Part shown: in pieces, positions 9,537 through 17,858 of the stretch
Position numbering within the stretch: the stretch's first letter is position 1
How the letters are laid out: each line of letters opens with the position of its first letter
Assembly (NCBI GenBank): GCA_022822245.1
Contig: JAJECB010000219.1
Location: 1 to 19,983 of the forward strand
Length of the DNA: 19,983 nucleotides
Direction: 5' to 3'
Source: Gammaproteobacteria bacterium
Lineage (GTDB): Bacteria; Pseudomonadota; Gammaproteobacteria; HK1
Made by a program: the position numbers and the translations under genes
Notes under the pieces: generated by a model
What the model was told of the DNA's origin: nothing
The model's input: the letters and a program-made list of their open reading frames with translations, nothing else
The model's database searches: none

Positions 9537-9649
9537 TTTCGCGACGCCTTCTCTCGATCTCGCGGGCGCTGCCGTGCTAGCCTAGCGGTCCCGGCGCCGT
9601 TGCTTTCCGGCGTGGTTGACGGGCTCATTCCGACGGCGAGCGGCTTCCG

Positions 9650-10102
9650 ATGGCGACGATCCTGGTCCTGCACGGACCGAACCTCAACCTTCTCGGCACG
9701 CGCGAGCCGAAGCACTACGGGACCACGCGTCTCGCCGAGATCGACGCCCTCCTCGCGGCCGAAGCCGAACGCCTCGGCCATCGCCTCGAAACCCTCCAGA
9801 GCAACCGCGAGTACGAGCTCATCGAGCGCGTGCACGCGGCCGCGGACGACGGCACCGACTTCGTCATCATCAACCCGGCGGGGCTGACCCATTCGAGCGT
9901 CGCGCTCCGTGATGCGCTCACCGGCGCGGCGCGCCCGTTCATCGAGGTGCACCTTTCCAACATTCACGCGCGAGAGCCGTTCCGTCACCATTCCTATTTC
10001 ACCGACGCGGCGGTGGGTGTGATCTGCGGCCTCGGCCCGCTTGGCTACCGGCACGCGCTCCAGTCCGCCTCCGAGTGGCTGGCCGCACGGGATCGGTCGT
10101 AG
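9650..10102 (+). CDS. aroQ: Type II 3-dehydroquinate dehydratase
   Basis: 150 aa, the normal length. Catalyses dehydration of 3-dehydroquinate to 3-dehydroshikimate in the shikimate pathway; the type II enzyme is a dodecamer. Family blocks are all present: [20 protein letters not shown] with the active-site tyrosine loop, [55 protein letters not shown] with the catalytic histidine, and [15 protein letters not shown]. It starts at the first ATG after the AT-rich gap and is followed 25 bases later by accB, the aroQ-accB-accC order known from many gammaproteobacteria. Confidence 0.97.
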   Translation: MATILVLHGPNLNLLGTREPKHYGTTRLAEIDALLAAEAERLGHRLETLQSNREYELIERVHAAADDGTDFVIINPAGLTHSSVALRDALTGAARPFIEVHLSNIHAREPFRHHSYFTDAAVGVICGLGPLGYRHALQSASEWLAARDRS

Positions 10103-10127
10103 CGGGCGGACACCACGGGAGGAGTCC

Positions 10128-10601
10128 ATGGACCTCAGGAAGATCAAGAAGCTCATCGAGCTCCTGGACGAGTCGGGGATCGCGGAGCTCGAGGTCACCG
10201 AAGGCGAGGAGTCGGTCCGGATCAGCCGCTACGGTTCCGGTCCGCCCCTCGTTCCCGCCCCCGGACCGGCCGCCCCGTACCCGATCAGCGTTCCGGTCGC
10301 GCCTGACGGCGCTCCGGCCCCCGCCGCGACCCCGGCGGCGCCGGTGGAGGATCGACTCTCCGCGAGCGGGTTCGAGATCGAGGCCCCCATGGTGGGAACG
10401 ATGTACCGGGCGCCCTCGCCCGGCGCTCCTCCCTTCGTCGAGGTGGGGTCGCGGATCTCGGCCGGCGACGTGGTCTGCATCATCGAGGCGATGAAGATCC
10501 TGAACCAGATCGAGACCGAGGTCAGCGGCGTGGTGCGGGAGATCCCGGTCGAGAACGGCCAGGCGGTCGAGTTCGGCCAGACGCTGATGATCGTCGAATA
10601 A
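10128..10601 (+). CDS. accB: Acetyl-CoA carboxylase biotin carboxyl carrier protein
   Basis: 157 aa. AccB carries the biotin that shuttles CO2 between biotin carboxylase (AccC) and carboxyltransferase in the first step of fatty acid synthesis. The N-terminus [34 protein letters not shown] is typical. A Pro/Ala-rich flexible linker follows (about 45-80), then the biotinyl domain [23 protein letters not shown] with the biotinylation motif [10 protein letters not shown] (Lys about 123). ATG 10128 is chosen because GGGAGGAG stands just upstream; the frame extends further 5' into aroQ but without family similarity. Gap to accC is 10 bases. Confidence 0.97.
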   Translation: MDLRKIKKLIELLDESGIAELEVTEGEESVRISRYGSGPPLVPAPGPAAPYPISVPVAPDGAPAPAATPAAPVEDRLSASGFEIEAPMVGTMYRAPSPGAPPFVEVGSRISAGDVVCIIEAMKILNQIETEVSGVVREIPVENGQAVEFGQTLMIVE

Positions 10602-10611
10602 GCCCGCCCCC

Positions 10612-11952
10612 ATGCTCGACAAGATCGTGATTGCCAATCGCGGCGAGATCGCGCTGCGCGTGCTGCGGGCCTGCCGGGAGCTCGGGATCCGCACCGTTGC
10701 GGTCCACTCCACGGCCGACCGGGATCTGAAGCACGTTCGCCTCGCCGACGAGTCGGTGTGCATCGGCCCGCCGGACGCCGCCCGGAGCTACCTCAACATT
10801 CCGGCCGTGCTGAGCGCGGCGGAGGTGACGGACGCGGTCGCCATTCATCCCGGCTACGGCTTCCTTTCCGAGAATGCCGACTTCGCGGAGCGGGTGGAGC
10901 AGAGCGGCTTCGTCTTCATCGGTCCCTCGCCCGACACCATCCGACTGATGGGCGACAAGATCTCCGCCATCGATGCGATGCGCAGGGCCGGCGTGCCATG
11001 CGTTCCCGGTTCCGAGGGTCCCCTCGACGAAGATCCGGATGCGAACGCCCGCCTCGCCCGCGACATCGGGTACCCGGTGATCATCAAGGCGGCGGCCGGA
11101 GGAGGCGGCCGCGGAATGCGGGTCGTGAACAGCGAGGCGGCGCTCGCGAACGCGGTCCTGATGACCCGGGCGGAGGCGATGGCCGCGTTCGGCGACGGCA
11201 CCGTGTACTTGGAGAAGTACCTCGACAATCCGCGTCACATCGAGATCCAGGTGCTGGCCGACACCCATGGCAATGCCGTCCATCTCGGCGAGCGGGACTG
11301 CTCGATGCAACGCCGCCACCAGAAGGTCATCGAAGAGGCGCCCGCACCGGGGATCACCGACCGCATGCGAAAGCGCCTCGGGGCGCGCTGCGCAACCGCC
11401 TGCAAGGCCATCGACTACCGCGGGGTCGGCACGTTCGAGTTCCTGTACCAGGACGGGGACTTCCACTTCATCGAGATGAACACCCGTCTCCAGGTCGAGC
11501 ATCCGGTCACCGAGTTCGTGACCGGGACGGACCTCGTGAAGACCCAGATCCTGATCGCGGCCGGGGAGCGCCTGCCCTTCAAGCAGTCCGACGTCACGCT
11601 CAGCGGGCACGCGATCGAATGTCGCATAAACGCCGAAGATCCTGTCACGTTCACACCAAATCCCGGCAAGATATCGCTTTTTCATGCACCAGGCGGGCCG
11701 GGGATCCGGTTGGACAGCCACCTGTACACCGGATACACGGTGCCTCCCAACTACGATTCGCTCATCGCGAAGCTGATCGCGTTCGGCGATACCCGCGAAT
11801 CCGCCATCGCGCGAATGCGGATCGCCCTCGACGAGATCATCGTGGAGGGGATCCGCACCAACGTGCCGATGCACGTGGATCTGCTGAGCGATAGCGGGTT
11901 CATCGAGGGCGGTGTCGGAATCAGCTACCTCGAGCGCAAGCTCGCGCGGTAG
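10612..11952 (+). CDS. accC: Acetyl-CoA carboxylase biotin carboxylase subunit
   Basis: 446 aa, full length. Carboxylates the biotin on AccB with ATP and bicarbonate. The N-terminal domain starts [26 protein letters not shown]. The ATP-grasp domain has the glycine-rich lid [14 protein letters not shown] (around residue 160), [23 protein letters not shown], and the catalytic stretch [20 protein letters not shown]. The C-terminal domain has [13 protein letters not shown] and ends at LERKLAR. It directly follows accB and is followed 14 bases later by prmA, so these are probably one transcript. Confidence 0.98.
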   Translation: MLDKIVIANRGEIALRVLRACRELGIRTVAVHSTADRDLKHVRLADESVCIGPPDAARSYLNIPAVLSAAEVTDAVAIHPGYGFLSENADFAERVEQSGFVFIGPSPDTIRLMGDKISAIDAMRRAGVPCVPGSEGPLDEDPDANARLARDIGYPVIIKAAAGGGGRGMRVVNSEAALANAVLMTRAEAMAAFGDGTVYLEKYLDNPRHIEIQVLADTHGNAVHLGERDCSMQRRHQKVIEEAPAPGITDRMRKRLGARCATACKAIDYRGVGTFEFLYQDGDFHFIEMNTRLQVEHPVTEFVTGTDLVKTQILIAAGERLPFKQSDVTLSGHAIECRINAEDPVTFTPNPGKISLFHAPGGPGIRLDSHLYTGYTVPPNYDSLIAKLIAFGDTRESAIARMRIALDEIIVEGIRTNVPMHVDLLSDSGFIEGGVGISYLERKLAR

Positions 11953-11966
11953 TCCGGCCGCGGCGG

Positions 11967-12893
11967 ATGGACGGGGCCGATTCCACCGGCTGGGTCCGCG
12001 TCGCCCTGGAGTGCTCCGGCGACGGCGCGGACGCGGTCGAGGAGGCGCTCTCGGCGGCCGGAGCGATCGCGATCTCCCTCGAGGACGGGGGGGACGAGCC
12101 TCGCTTCGAATCCTGGCCGCCCGATCGGGTGCTCTGGGGACGGGTCCGCGTCCGGGGCCTGTTCCCGGCCGGGGTGGACGGGGTCGGGCGGCTTGCCGGG
12201 TGCCTTCCCCCCGAAGTCCTGGAGACCGCCCGGGTGAGCGGCCTTCCTGACGCGGACTGGATCCGTGCGGGGCAGGAGCGATTCAAGCCGATGCGGTTCG
12301 GCGAGCGGCTCTGGATCAGCCCTACGTGGGCCGAGCCCCCGCCCGAGGCGAGGTCCGGGGTGGTCGTGAGGCTCGATCCGGGGCTCGCGTTCGGTACCGG
12401 CTCCCATCCGAGCACCCGTCTCTGCCTCCGGCGTCTCGCGGGCCAGGACCTCGCGGGGAAGCTCGTGATCGATTACGGATGTGGTTCCGGGATCCTCGGC
12501 ATCGCGGCGCTCGCGCTCGGAGCCGGGCGGTGCCTTGCCGTCGACATCGATCCGCAGGCCCTGGAGGCGGCTCGGGAGAACGCGCGCCGCAACCGGGTGA
12601 CCGATCATTTCGATATCATGTCGCCGTCGGCGGTCGCCGATGCGCTTCGCCGCTCGGAGACCTCGACGTCGGACGTCCTGGTCGCCAATGTCCTGGCCGG
12701 TCCCCTCGCCGCGCTTGCCGGGAAGTTCGGGGACCTCGTGGGGCACGGAGGCGAGCTGATGCTGTCCGGGATCCTCGCCGGCCAGGCTGGCGGACTGATC
12801 GAGGCATACGCACCCTGGTTCGGGCTGGAGATCGTGGACCGCGAAGACGAATGGGTTCTGCTGGCCGGGCTCCGAGCCCGCCAGGCGCCTTGA
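11967..12893 (+). CDS. prmA: Ribosomal protein L11 methyltransferase
   Basis: 308 aa. PrmA trimethylates lysines and the N-terminus of ribosomal protein L11 using S-adenosylmethionine. The N-terminal substrate-recognition domain (about 1-70) is followed by the conserved linker RFKPMRFGERLWISPTW, then the catalytic domain with LDPGLAFGTGSHPSTRLCL (about 136-154), the SAM-binding motif I VIDYGCGSGILGIAALALGA (about 167-186), AVDIDPQALEAARENARRN and the NVLAGPL motif. The start codon is only weakly supported by a ribosome-binding site. accC-prmA is a common gammaproteobacterial adjacency. Confidence 0.95.
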   Translation: MDGADSTGWVRVALECSGDGADAVEEALSAAGAIAISLEDGGDEPRFESWPPDRVLWGRVRVRGLFPAGVDGVGRLAGCLPPEVLETARVSGLPDADWIRAGQERFKPMRFGERLWISPTWAEPPPEARSGVVVRLDPGLAFGTGSHPSTRLCLRRLAGQDLAGKLVIDYGCGSGILGIAALALGAGRCLAVDIDPQALEAARENARRNRVTDHFDIMSPSAVADALRRSETSTSDVLVANVLAGPLAALAGKFGDLVGHGGELMLSGILAGQAGGLIEAYAPWFGLEIVDREDEWVLLAGLRARQAP

Positions 12894-12949
12894 GCGGCCG
12901 GAGATTGACCGAATGAGTCGAATTCTCGAAGCGGGCTTCCGGCATGAGA

Positions 12950-13031
12950 GGTTCGAGGCTGCTGCCGGTATGGCGCGATGGGGCTTCGAACGGCGACCGG
13001 AGGCTTCGAACAGGTCTCGTCGGTTCGAGGC
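12950..13031. repeat. Cluster of short TTCGA-containing repeats upstream of the DUF3426 gene
   Basis: GGTTCGAGGC occurs at 12950-12959 and 13022-13031, and GGCTTCGAAC occurs at 12982-12991 and 13002-13011 (20-base spacing). Further TCGAA cores lie just upstream near 12920. The cluster fills most of the 166-base gap after prmA. Whether it is regulatory or degenerate repeat sequence is unknown. Confidence 0.5.
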
Positions 13032-13059
13032 GCAGCCTCGCTAGCCAACGGGGGAACGC

Positions 13060-14070
13060 ATGTACACATGCTGTCCCGGATGCCGGACATGGTTCCGCGT
13101 GACCGAAGCCCAGCTCGGAGCCGCCCGGGCCTGGGTGAGATGCGGGCAGTGCCTCGAGTCCTTCGACGCCTCCGAGCGCCTGTGGTCGGAGCCGGACGAA
13201 GCGTCCGCGCCGGTGCGGTGGAGGACGGATCGGGACCCCGTGGACATGGCCGCCCTCCCCGAAGCCGGATCGGACCCGGTTTCCGACCTCCCGTTCGAGG
13301 ACGTTTCGGAGGAGTCGTTCGATCCGCTCCCCGACGCGCTCGGGGAAAATCCGTTCGAGGAGGGTCCGCTTGGAGACGATCGGGTGCTGCCCTCCGTCTC
13401 CCTGGACGACGTTGGAATCGACGTGGACCTCGACTCCGATCTCTCCGGCCCGATGGTGGGAGACGTCCGCCGGGTGTCCACGGAGGAGCCGCAAGAGCGA
13501 CCGGGCCCCGATCGCATCCACGAGGGCCGTGTCGCGGCGCGGCGCCGCCGAAACCGCGAACAGGCGATCCTCAACCGGATCGAGGGGCTGGACGTCCGGC
13601 GGGGTCGCCGCTGGGCCGCCAACTCGTGCATTGCGCTGCTGTTGCTGCTCGTTTTCCAGTACGCGTGGTTCATGGCCGGAGATCTCGCCGCGACCTTTCC
13701 GAGCGTCGCTCCCGCCCTCGACGAGTTCTGCGCGGTGACCGGATGCGAGACGAATCGGCGAAGCAGCGAAGAGGGGGTCCGCGTGGTGGCCCGGACGGTG
13801 CGGCCGCACGCGGAGTACACCAGCGCCCTGTCGGTCAAGGCGACGCTCGAGAACCGTTCGCCGGAGGTTCGACCGTTCCCGGTCGTGGTCTTCGTCCTCT
13901 ACGGCAGGGACGGTCGGGCGATTGCCAGCCGGGCCTTCGAGCCGGCGGAGTACCTCGACGGAGGGGCCGTGCCCGCCGGAGGGCTGGCGTCGGGAACCCG
14001 CGTCGATATCGCCTTCGATCTCGTCGCCCCCTCCAAGGTCGCGGTGAGCTTCGATCTTCGTCTCATCTAG
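13060..14070 (+). CDS. Zinc-ribbon (MJ0042-type) and DUF3426 membrane protein
   Basis: 336 aa. The first 35 residues form a zinc-ribbon of the MJ0042 type with two CxxC knuckles (C5/C8 and C28/C31). A long acidic region (about 40-150, Asp/Glu/Ser/Pro-rich) is probably disordered. One membrane segment, IALLLLLVFQYAWFMAG, lies at about 190-206. The C-terminal 120 residues are the DUF3426 domain, expected in the periplasm, with VVARTVRPHAEYTSALSVKATLENRS and a closing FDLRL. Proteins with this layout sit between prmA and dusB/fis in many gammaproteobacteria; the function is not known. The start has GGGGGA 5 bases upstream. Confidence 0.88.
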   Translation: MYTCCPGCRTWFRVTEAQLGAARAWVRCGQCLESFDASERLWSEPDEASAPVRWRTDRDPVDMAALPEAGSDPVSDLPFEDVSEESFDPLPDALGENPFEEGPLGDDRVLPSVSLDDVGIDVDLDSDLSGPMVGDVRRVSTEEPQERPGPDRIHEGRVAARRRRNREQAILNRIEGLDVRRGRRWAANSCIALLLLLVFQYAWFMAGDLAATFPSVAPALDEFCAVTGCETNRRSSEEGVRVVARTVRPHAEYTSALSVKATLENRSPEVRPFPVVVFVLYGRDGRAIASRAFEPAEYLDGGAVPAGGLASGTRVDIAFDLVAPSKVAVSFDLRLI

Positions 14071-14222
14071 CCGCTTGTAGCCTCTCCACCGTTTGAACCT
14101 CGCGGTCGGCGGAGCGTGCCGGTCGATTGCTTCGACGGCCGTCGCGAATCTCCGCGTCGAATCGGTTGGAGCGTCCGTCTCGATGAATCACCCGCGTCCA
14201 GGGGACGAGCGTACAGGGGGGT

Positions 14223-14250
14223 TTGTCGTGTCCGCTCTTGCCGGTACCAT
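14223..14250 (+). promoter_or_regulatory. Candidate fis-purHD promoter
   Basis: TTGTCG (14223-14228), a 16-base spacer and TACCAT (14245-14250) resemble a sigma-70 promoter 46 bases before the fis start. The bases right after the -10 box are GC-rich (GCGGCC), as in stringently controlled promoters such as E. coli fis. The assignment rests on sequence pattern only. Confidence 0.45.
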
Positions 14251-14296
14251 GCGGCCATGATTGCAGATCGCCCGGCGTGGCAGGAGGCGCGAGAGA

Positions 14297-14635
14297 GTGT
14301 CGGAAGAACGGATGCGGGGCGATGGCCAATCCGGCGCGGCAGGCGGGGGAGGCGGTGGCGGGGATGGCAGGCAGCCCAGTCTGCGCGAGTTCGTCCATGG
14401 CCGGGTCTCCGACCTCTTCTCCCGCATGGAGGGAGATGAGCTCGATGGGTTGTACCGTCTGGTGATCGCCGAGGTGGAAGGCTCTCTGCTCGCGGCGGTA
14501 ATGGAGGAAACGGCCGGGAACCAGGGCCGGGCGGCCCGGATCCTCGGCATCAATCGCGGCACGCTCCGCAAGAAGCTTCGGGCGCACGGCCTCGTTCCGC
14601 AGACGCCCCAGCCGACGGGCGGCGGTGGCGGCTGA
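14297..14635 (+). CDS. fis: Nucleoid-associated DNA-binding protein Fis
   Basis: About 112 aa. Fis is a dimeric DNA-bending protein that organises the nucleoid and activates growth-related promoters. The core [48 protein letters not shown] and the helix-turn-helix [21 protein letters not shown] are clear matches. E. coli Fis is 98 aa; this protein has a glycine-rich N-terminal stretch and a short Gly tail (PTGGGGG). I chose GTG 14297 because AGGAGG stands 9 bases upstream; ATG 14312 is an alternative, and TTG 14261 seems unlikely. The stop overlaps the purH start by 11 bases. Fis is largely restricted to Gammaproteobacteria and relatives, which supports the host assignment. Confidence 0.9.
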   Translation: MSEERMRGDGQSGAAGGGGGGGDGRQPSLREFVHGRVSDLFSRMEGDELDGLYRLVIAEVEGSLLAAVMEETAGNQGRAARILGINRGTLRKKLRAHGLVPQTPQPTGGGGG

Positions 14636-16247
14636 AGCGAGAGTTCGCCGAGCGCTGATCAGCGTCTCGGACAAGCACGGAATCGAGGAGTTCGCACGCT
14701 CGTTGCACGGGCTCGGGGTCGAGCTCGTTTCGACCGGGGGGACCGCGCGTCTCCTCGAGGAAGCCGGGATTCCGGTCGCCGAGATCTCCGGCCTGACGGG
14801 CTTCCCCGAGATCATGGGGGGGCGCGTCAAGACCCTTCATCCGCTTGTGCACGGCGGCCTGCTCGGGCGTCGCGGCACCGATGACGAAGTCATGCGCGAG
14901 CACGGCATCGAGCCCATCGACCTTCTGGCCGTCAACCTGTATCCGTTCGAACGGACGATTGCCCGTCCGGACTGCCGCCTCGCCGAGGCGGTGGAGAACA
15001 TCGACATCGGAGGGCCCGCGATGCTGCGGGCGGCGGCCAAGAACCATGCCGGCGTCGCCACGGTATCGGACCCGGACGACTATCCCGGGGTAATCGAGGA
15101 GATGCGGCGGCGTTCCGGGGCTCTCTCCGCCGAGACCCGGTTCGCGCTCGCCGTGAAGGCGTTCGCCCACACCGCCCGCTACGACGCGGCCATCGCCGAC
15201 TACCTCGGATCGGTGGACGGGACGGACCGCCAACCGGCGGAGCGAAGCCGGTTCCCGGCGGTTCTCACCGGCCGGCTCGTCCGGCAGGCGGAGCTGCGTT
15301 ACGGGGAGAACCCGCACCAGGCGGCCGCCCTGTACCGCGACCGGGATGCCCCGGCCGCGGGGCCCACGGTGGCCGGCGCCCGCCTCGCTCAGGGGAAGCC
15401 GCTCTCGTTCAACAACATCGCCGACGCGGATGCCGCCCTGCAGTGCGTCCGCGCGCTGGGGGCCATGCCCGCCTGCGTCATCGTCAAGCACGCGAACCCG
15501 TGCGGCGCGGCGGTCGCGGCGTCGGCGCGCGAGGCGTACGAGCGCGCGTTCCGCACCGATCCGACCTCCGCGTTCGGCGGGATCATCGCGTTCAACCGGC
15601 CGCTCGACGGCGGGCTCACGCGAGCGGTGCTGGAACGCCAGTTCGTGGAGGTGATCGTCGCGCCCTCCATCGCCGGCGCGGATGCGGCGGCGGCCCTCGC
15701 CGCGAAGCCGGGGGTGCGGGTCCTCGTCACGGGGGAGCCCGAGGAGCCATCCGCCGACGGCGACGGAGGCCACCGGGGCGCTTCGCTCGACATCCGCTCG
15801 GTCGGGGGCGGGATCCTGGTTCAGGAGGCCGACCACGACGCGGTGACGGCGGACGATCTCGATGTCGCCACCCGGCGTGCGCCGACGCCGTCCGAGTTGA
15901 TCGATCTCCTGTTCGCCTGGCGAATCGCTTGGTTCGTCAAGTCGAACGCCATCGTCTACGCCCGGGGCGGCGCCACCCTCGGGATCGGTGCGGGTCAGAC
16001 GAGCCGGGTGCACTCGGCTCGCATCGGACGGCTCAAGGCGGAGGAGGAGGGGCTCGAGCTCCGCGGCTCGGCGATGGCTTCCGATGCCTTCTTTCCGTTC
16101 CGCGACGGCGTCGACGCGGCGGCGGAGGCGGGGGTCGCGGCGGTGATCCAGCCGGGGGGCTCGCGGCGGGACCCCGAGGTGATCGCCGCCGCGGACGAGC
16201 ACGGGATGGCGATGGTTTTGACCCGCGTGCGGCATTTCCGCCACTAG
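14625..16247 (+). CDS. purH: Bifunctional AICAR transformylase/IMP cyclohydrolase PurH
   Basis: 540 aa. Catalyses the last two steps of de novo IMP synthesis. The N-terminal IMP cyclohydrolase (MGS-like) domain has [58 protein letters not shown] and [17 protein letters not shown]. The C-terminal transformylase domain has [14 protein letters not shown], the catalytic [51 protein letters not shown] and [22 protein letters not shown] 14625 is the start, overlapping fis, which implies translational coupling. purD follows after a 219-base gap containing a palindromic repeat. Confidence 0.97.
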   Translation: MAAEARVRRALISVSDKHGIEEFARSLHGLGVELVSTGGTARLLEEAGIPVAEISGLTGFPEIMGGRVKTLHPLVHGGLLGRRGTDDEVMREHGIEPIDLLAVNLYPFERTIARPDCRLAEAVENIDIGGPAMLRAAAKNHAGVATVSDPDDYPGVIEEMRRRSGALSAETRFALAVKAFAHTARYDAAIADYLGSVDGTDRQPAERSRFPAVLTGRLVRQAELRYGENPHQAAALYRDRDAPAAGPTVAGARLAQGKPLSFNNIADADAALQCVRALGAMPACVIVKHANPCGAAVAASAREAYERAFRTDPTSAFGGIIAFNRPLDGGLTRAVLERQFVEVIVAPSIAGADAAAALAAKPGVRVLVTGEPEEPSADGDGGHRGASLDIRSVGGGILVQEADHDAVTADDLDVATRRAPTPSELIDLLFAWRIAWFVKSNAIVYARGGATLGIGAGQTSRVHSARIGRLKAEEEGLELRGSAMASDAFFPFRDGVDAAAEAGVAAVIQPGGSRRDPEVIAAADEHGMAMVLTRVRHFRH

Positions 16248-16305
16248 AATCCTCGAGGCGTCGTCATCCTTTCGGTTGAGCCCGATCAACTGCGCTGCCC
16301 CCCCG

Positions 16306-16387
16306 GGGAGCGCCGGCTTCCCGCCCGCGATGGGATCGAGACCTGCCAAGGTCTTCGCGGGCAGGATGCCTGCGCTCCCGGGAGCGC
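16306..16387. repeat. REP-like palindromic element between purH and purD
   Basis: Two 24-base arms (16306-16329 and 16356-16379) are inverted repeats matching at 21 of 24 positions; both outer ends carry GGGAGCGC or its complement. Nested inside is a perfect 6-bp stem, AGACCT-GCCA-AGGTCT (16339-16354). The right arm continues into a second motif copy, so GCGCTCCCGGGAGCGC (16372-16387) is a perfect 16-bp palindrome. Read on the minus strand it translates to AGILPAKTLAGLDPIAGGKPALPG, similar to the AGILPA...PALPG peptides I recall from spuriously translated dispersed repeats in many genomes. This points to a non-autonomous dispersed palindromic family, not a gene. Confidence 0.75.
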
Positions 16388-16466
16388 GACGCATGCCTCG
16401 TCGGTCCGATGCGCCGCCTCGTTGGCACGGCACGCGGTAGAAGCGGAGGAGGCACCGGAGGCGAGG

Positions 16467-17744
16467 ATGGAGGTGCTGGTGGTCGGCGGGGGCGGACGCG
16501 AGCACGCTCTCGCGTGGAAGCTCGCCGCCTCGCCGCGGGTGGAACGGGTCTTCGTCGCCCCCGGCAACCCGGGGACCGCGGGAGAGCCGAAGGTCGAGAA
16601 TGTCGCGATTGCGGCCGACGACGTCGACGGCCTCGTGGAGCTCGCGGCCTCGCGGCGGATCGCGCTGACGGTGGTCGGCCCCGAAGCCCCCCTCGTGGCC
16701 GGGCTTGCGGATTCCCTCGCCGCCGAAGGCTGCCCCTGCTTCGGCCCGAGCGCGCGGGCCGCGCGCCTCGAAGGCTCCAAGAGCTTCGCCAAGGCGTTCC
16801 TCGTCCGGCACGGGATCCCGACCGCCCGCCACGAGACCTTCGACCGGCTCGCCCCGGCGGCCGACTACGTGCGCTCGCGCGGCGCCCCGAGCGTGGTCAA
16901 GGCGGACGGGCTCGCGGGGGGCAAGGGGGTCACCGTCGCCCGCACCGTGGACGAGGCGGTCGCCGCGCTCGAGGCGGCGCTTCGCGACGAGGCGTTCGGC
17001 GCGGCTGGCGAACGGGTGGTGGTGGAGGACTTCCTCGAGGGCGACGAGGCGAGCTTCATCTGCCTGGTGGACCGGGACCGGGTGGTTCCGCTCGCGTCGT
17101 CGCAGGACTACAAGACCCGCGACGAAGGAGGCGCCGGCCCCAATACCGGGGGCATGGGGGCGCATTCCCCGGCTCCCGTGGTGACCGCCGCGCTGCACGA
17201 GCAGGTGATGCGGGCGGTCGTCCGGCCGACGGTGCGCGCCATGGCCGCGGAAGGCGCTCCGTTCACCGGATTCCTGTACGCCGGCCTGATGATCGGAGCG
17301 GACGGCACGGCGCGGGTGCTCGAGTTCAACGTGCGGTGCGGCGATCCGGAGACCCAGCCCATCATGCTGAGGCTCCGCTCGGACCTTGCCGAGATGTGCG
17401 GGGCGGCGGCGGCGGGGCGGCTTCCGGGCGGTGCGGCGGAGTGGGACCCTCGAACCGCCCTCGGCGTGGTGCTCGCGGCGGAAGGCTATCCGGGCGCGGT
17501 CCGGCACGGAGATCCGATCCTCGGGCTGGACGAGAACCTCCCGGAAACCCGTGTGTTCCATGCCGGGACCGCGCTCGGAGAGGGCGGCCGGGTGGTGACG
17601 GCGGGAGGCCGGGTGCTCTGCGTGTGCGGGCTCGGGGACGATCTCGCGGCGGCGCGCGAGCGCGCCTACGCGCGCGCGGACCGCATCGACTGGCCGGGCC
17701 GTTTCTGCCGCACCGACATCGGCCGCAGAGTCACGTCCCCCTGA
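16467..17744 (+). CDS. purD: Phosphoribosylamine-glycine ligase (GAR synthetase)
   Basis: 425 aa, normal length. An ATP-grasp enzyme joining glycine to phosphoribosylamine in purine synthesis. Recognisable blocks are MEVLVVGGGGREHALAWKLA, VFVAPGNPGTAG, VVGPEAPLVAGLADSL, GPSARAARLEGSKSFAKAFL, VKADGLAGGKGVTVA, PNTGGMGAHSPAP and FNVRCGDPETQPIMLRL. ATG 16467 is chosen because GGAGG is 5 bases upstream and the protein then begins exactly as the family does; the frame opens 45 bases earlier. purH-purD pairing is common in gammaproteobacteria. Confidence 0.97.
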   Translation: MEVLVVGGGGREHALAWKLAASPRVERVFVAPGNPGTAGEPKVENVAIAADDVDGLVELAASRRIALTVVGPEAPLVAGLADSLAAEGCPCFGPSARAARLEGSKSFAKAFLVRHGIPTARHETFDRLAPAADYVRSRGAPSVVKADGLAGGKGVTVARTVDEAVAALEAALRDEAFGAAGERVVVEDFLEGDEASFICLVDRDRVVPLASSQDYKTRDEGGAGPNTGGMGAHSPAPVVTAALHEQVMRAVVRPTVRAMAAEGAPFTGFLYAGLMIGADGTARVLEFNVRCGDPETQPIMLRLRSDLAEMCGAAAAGRLPGGAAEWDPRTALGVVLAAEGYPGAVRHGDPILGLDENLPETRVFHAGTALGEGGRVVTAGGRVLCVCGLGDDLAAARERAYARADRIDWPGRFCRTDIGRRVTSP

Positions 17745-17752
17745 CGCTGCGC

Positions 17753-17776
17753 CGCGCGGCCGCGCGGCCGCGCGGC
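17753..17776. repeat. Three tandem copies of CGCGCGGC after purD
   Basis: Copies at 17753-17760, 17761-17768 and 17769-17776 are exact. The array contains overlapping self-complementary CGCGGCCGCG cores, so it could fold in RNA. It starts 9 bases after the purD stop. Confidence 0.8.
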
Positions 17777-17806
17777 GGCGTGCCGCAGCGGGTGCGCGAA
17801 GGCGAG

Positions 17807-17840
17807 GCACCGACTCCCCGGCGGTGCGGGGAGTCGGTGC
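17807..17840. terminator. Perfect 14-bp hairpin at the convergent purD/lyase junction
   Basis: GCACCGACTCCCCG (17807-17820) and CGGGGAGTCGGTGC (17827-17840) are exact reverse complements around a 6-base loop. The stem lies between the purD stop (plus strand) and the lyase stop (minus strand), the place expected for a bidirectional terminator. There is no T-tract on either side, so it may act as a 3'-end stabiliser or a U-tract-independent terminator. Confidence 0.6.
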
Positions 17841-17858
17841 GGGCTCGGCCGGACAGGC

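Noticed and set aside
14550..17810. A 1086-codon open frame on the minus strand
   Set aside because: It is antisense to purH and purD, both of which are clear full-length genes. The composition (Arg/Gly/Pro/His-rich, no domains) is that of a GC-rich shadow frame, and it runs through the palindromic repeat.
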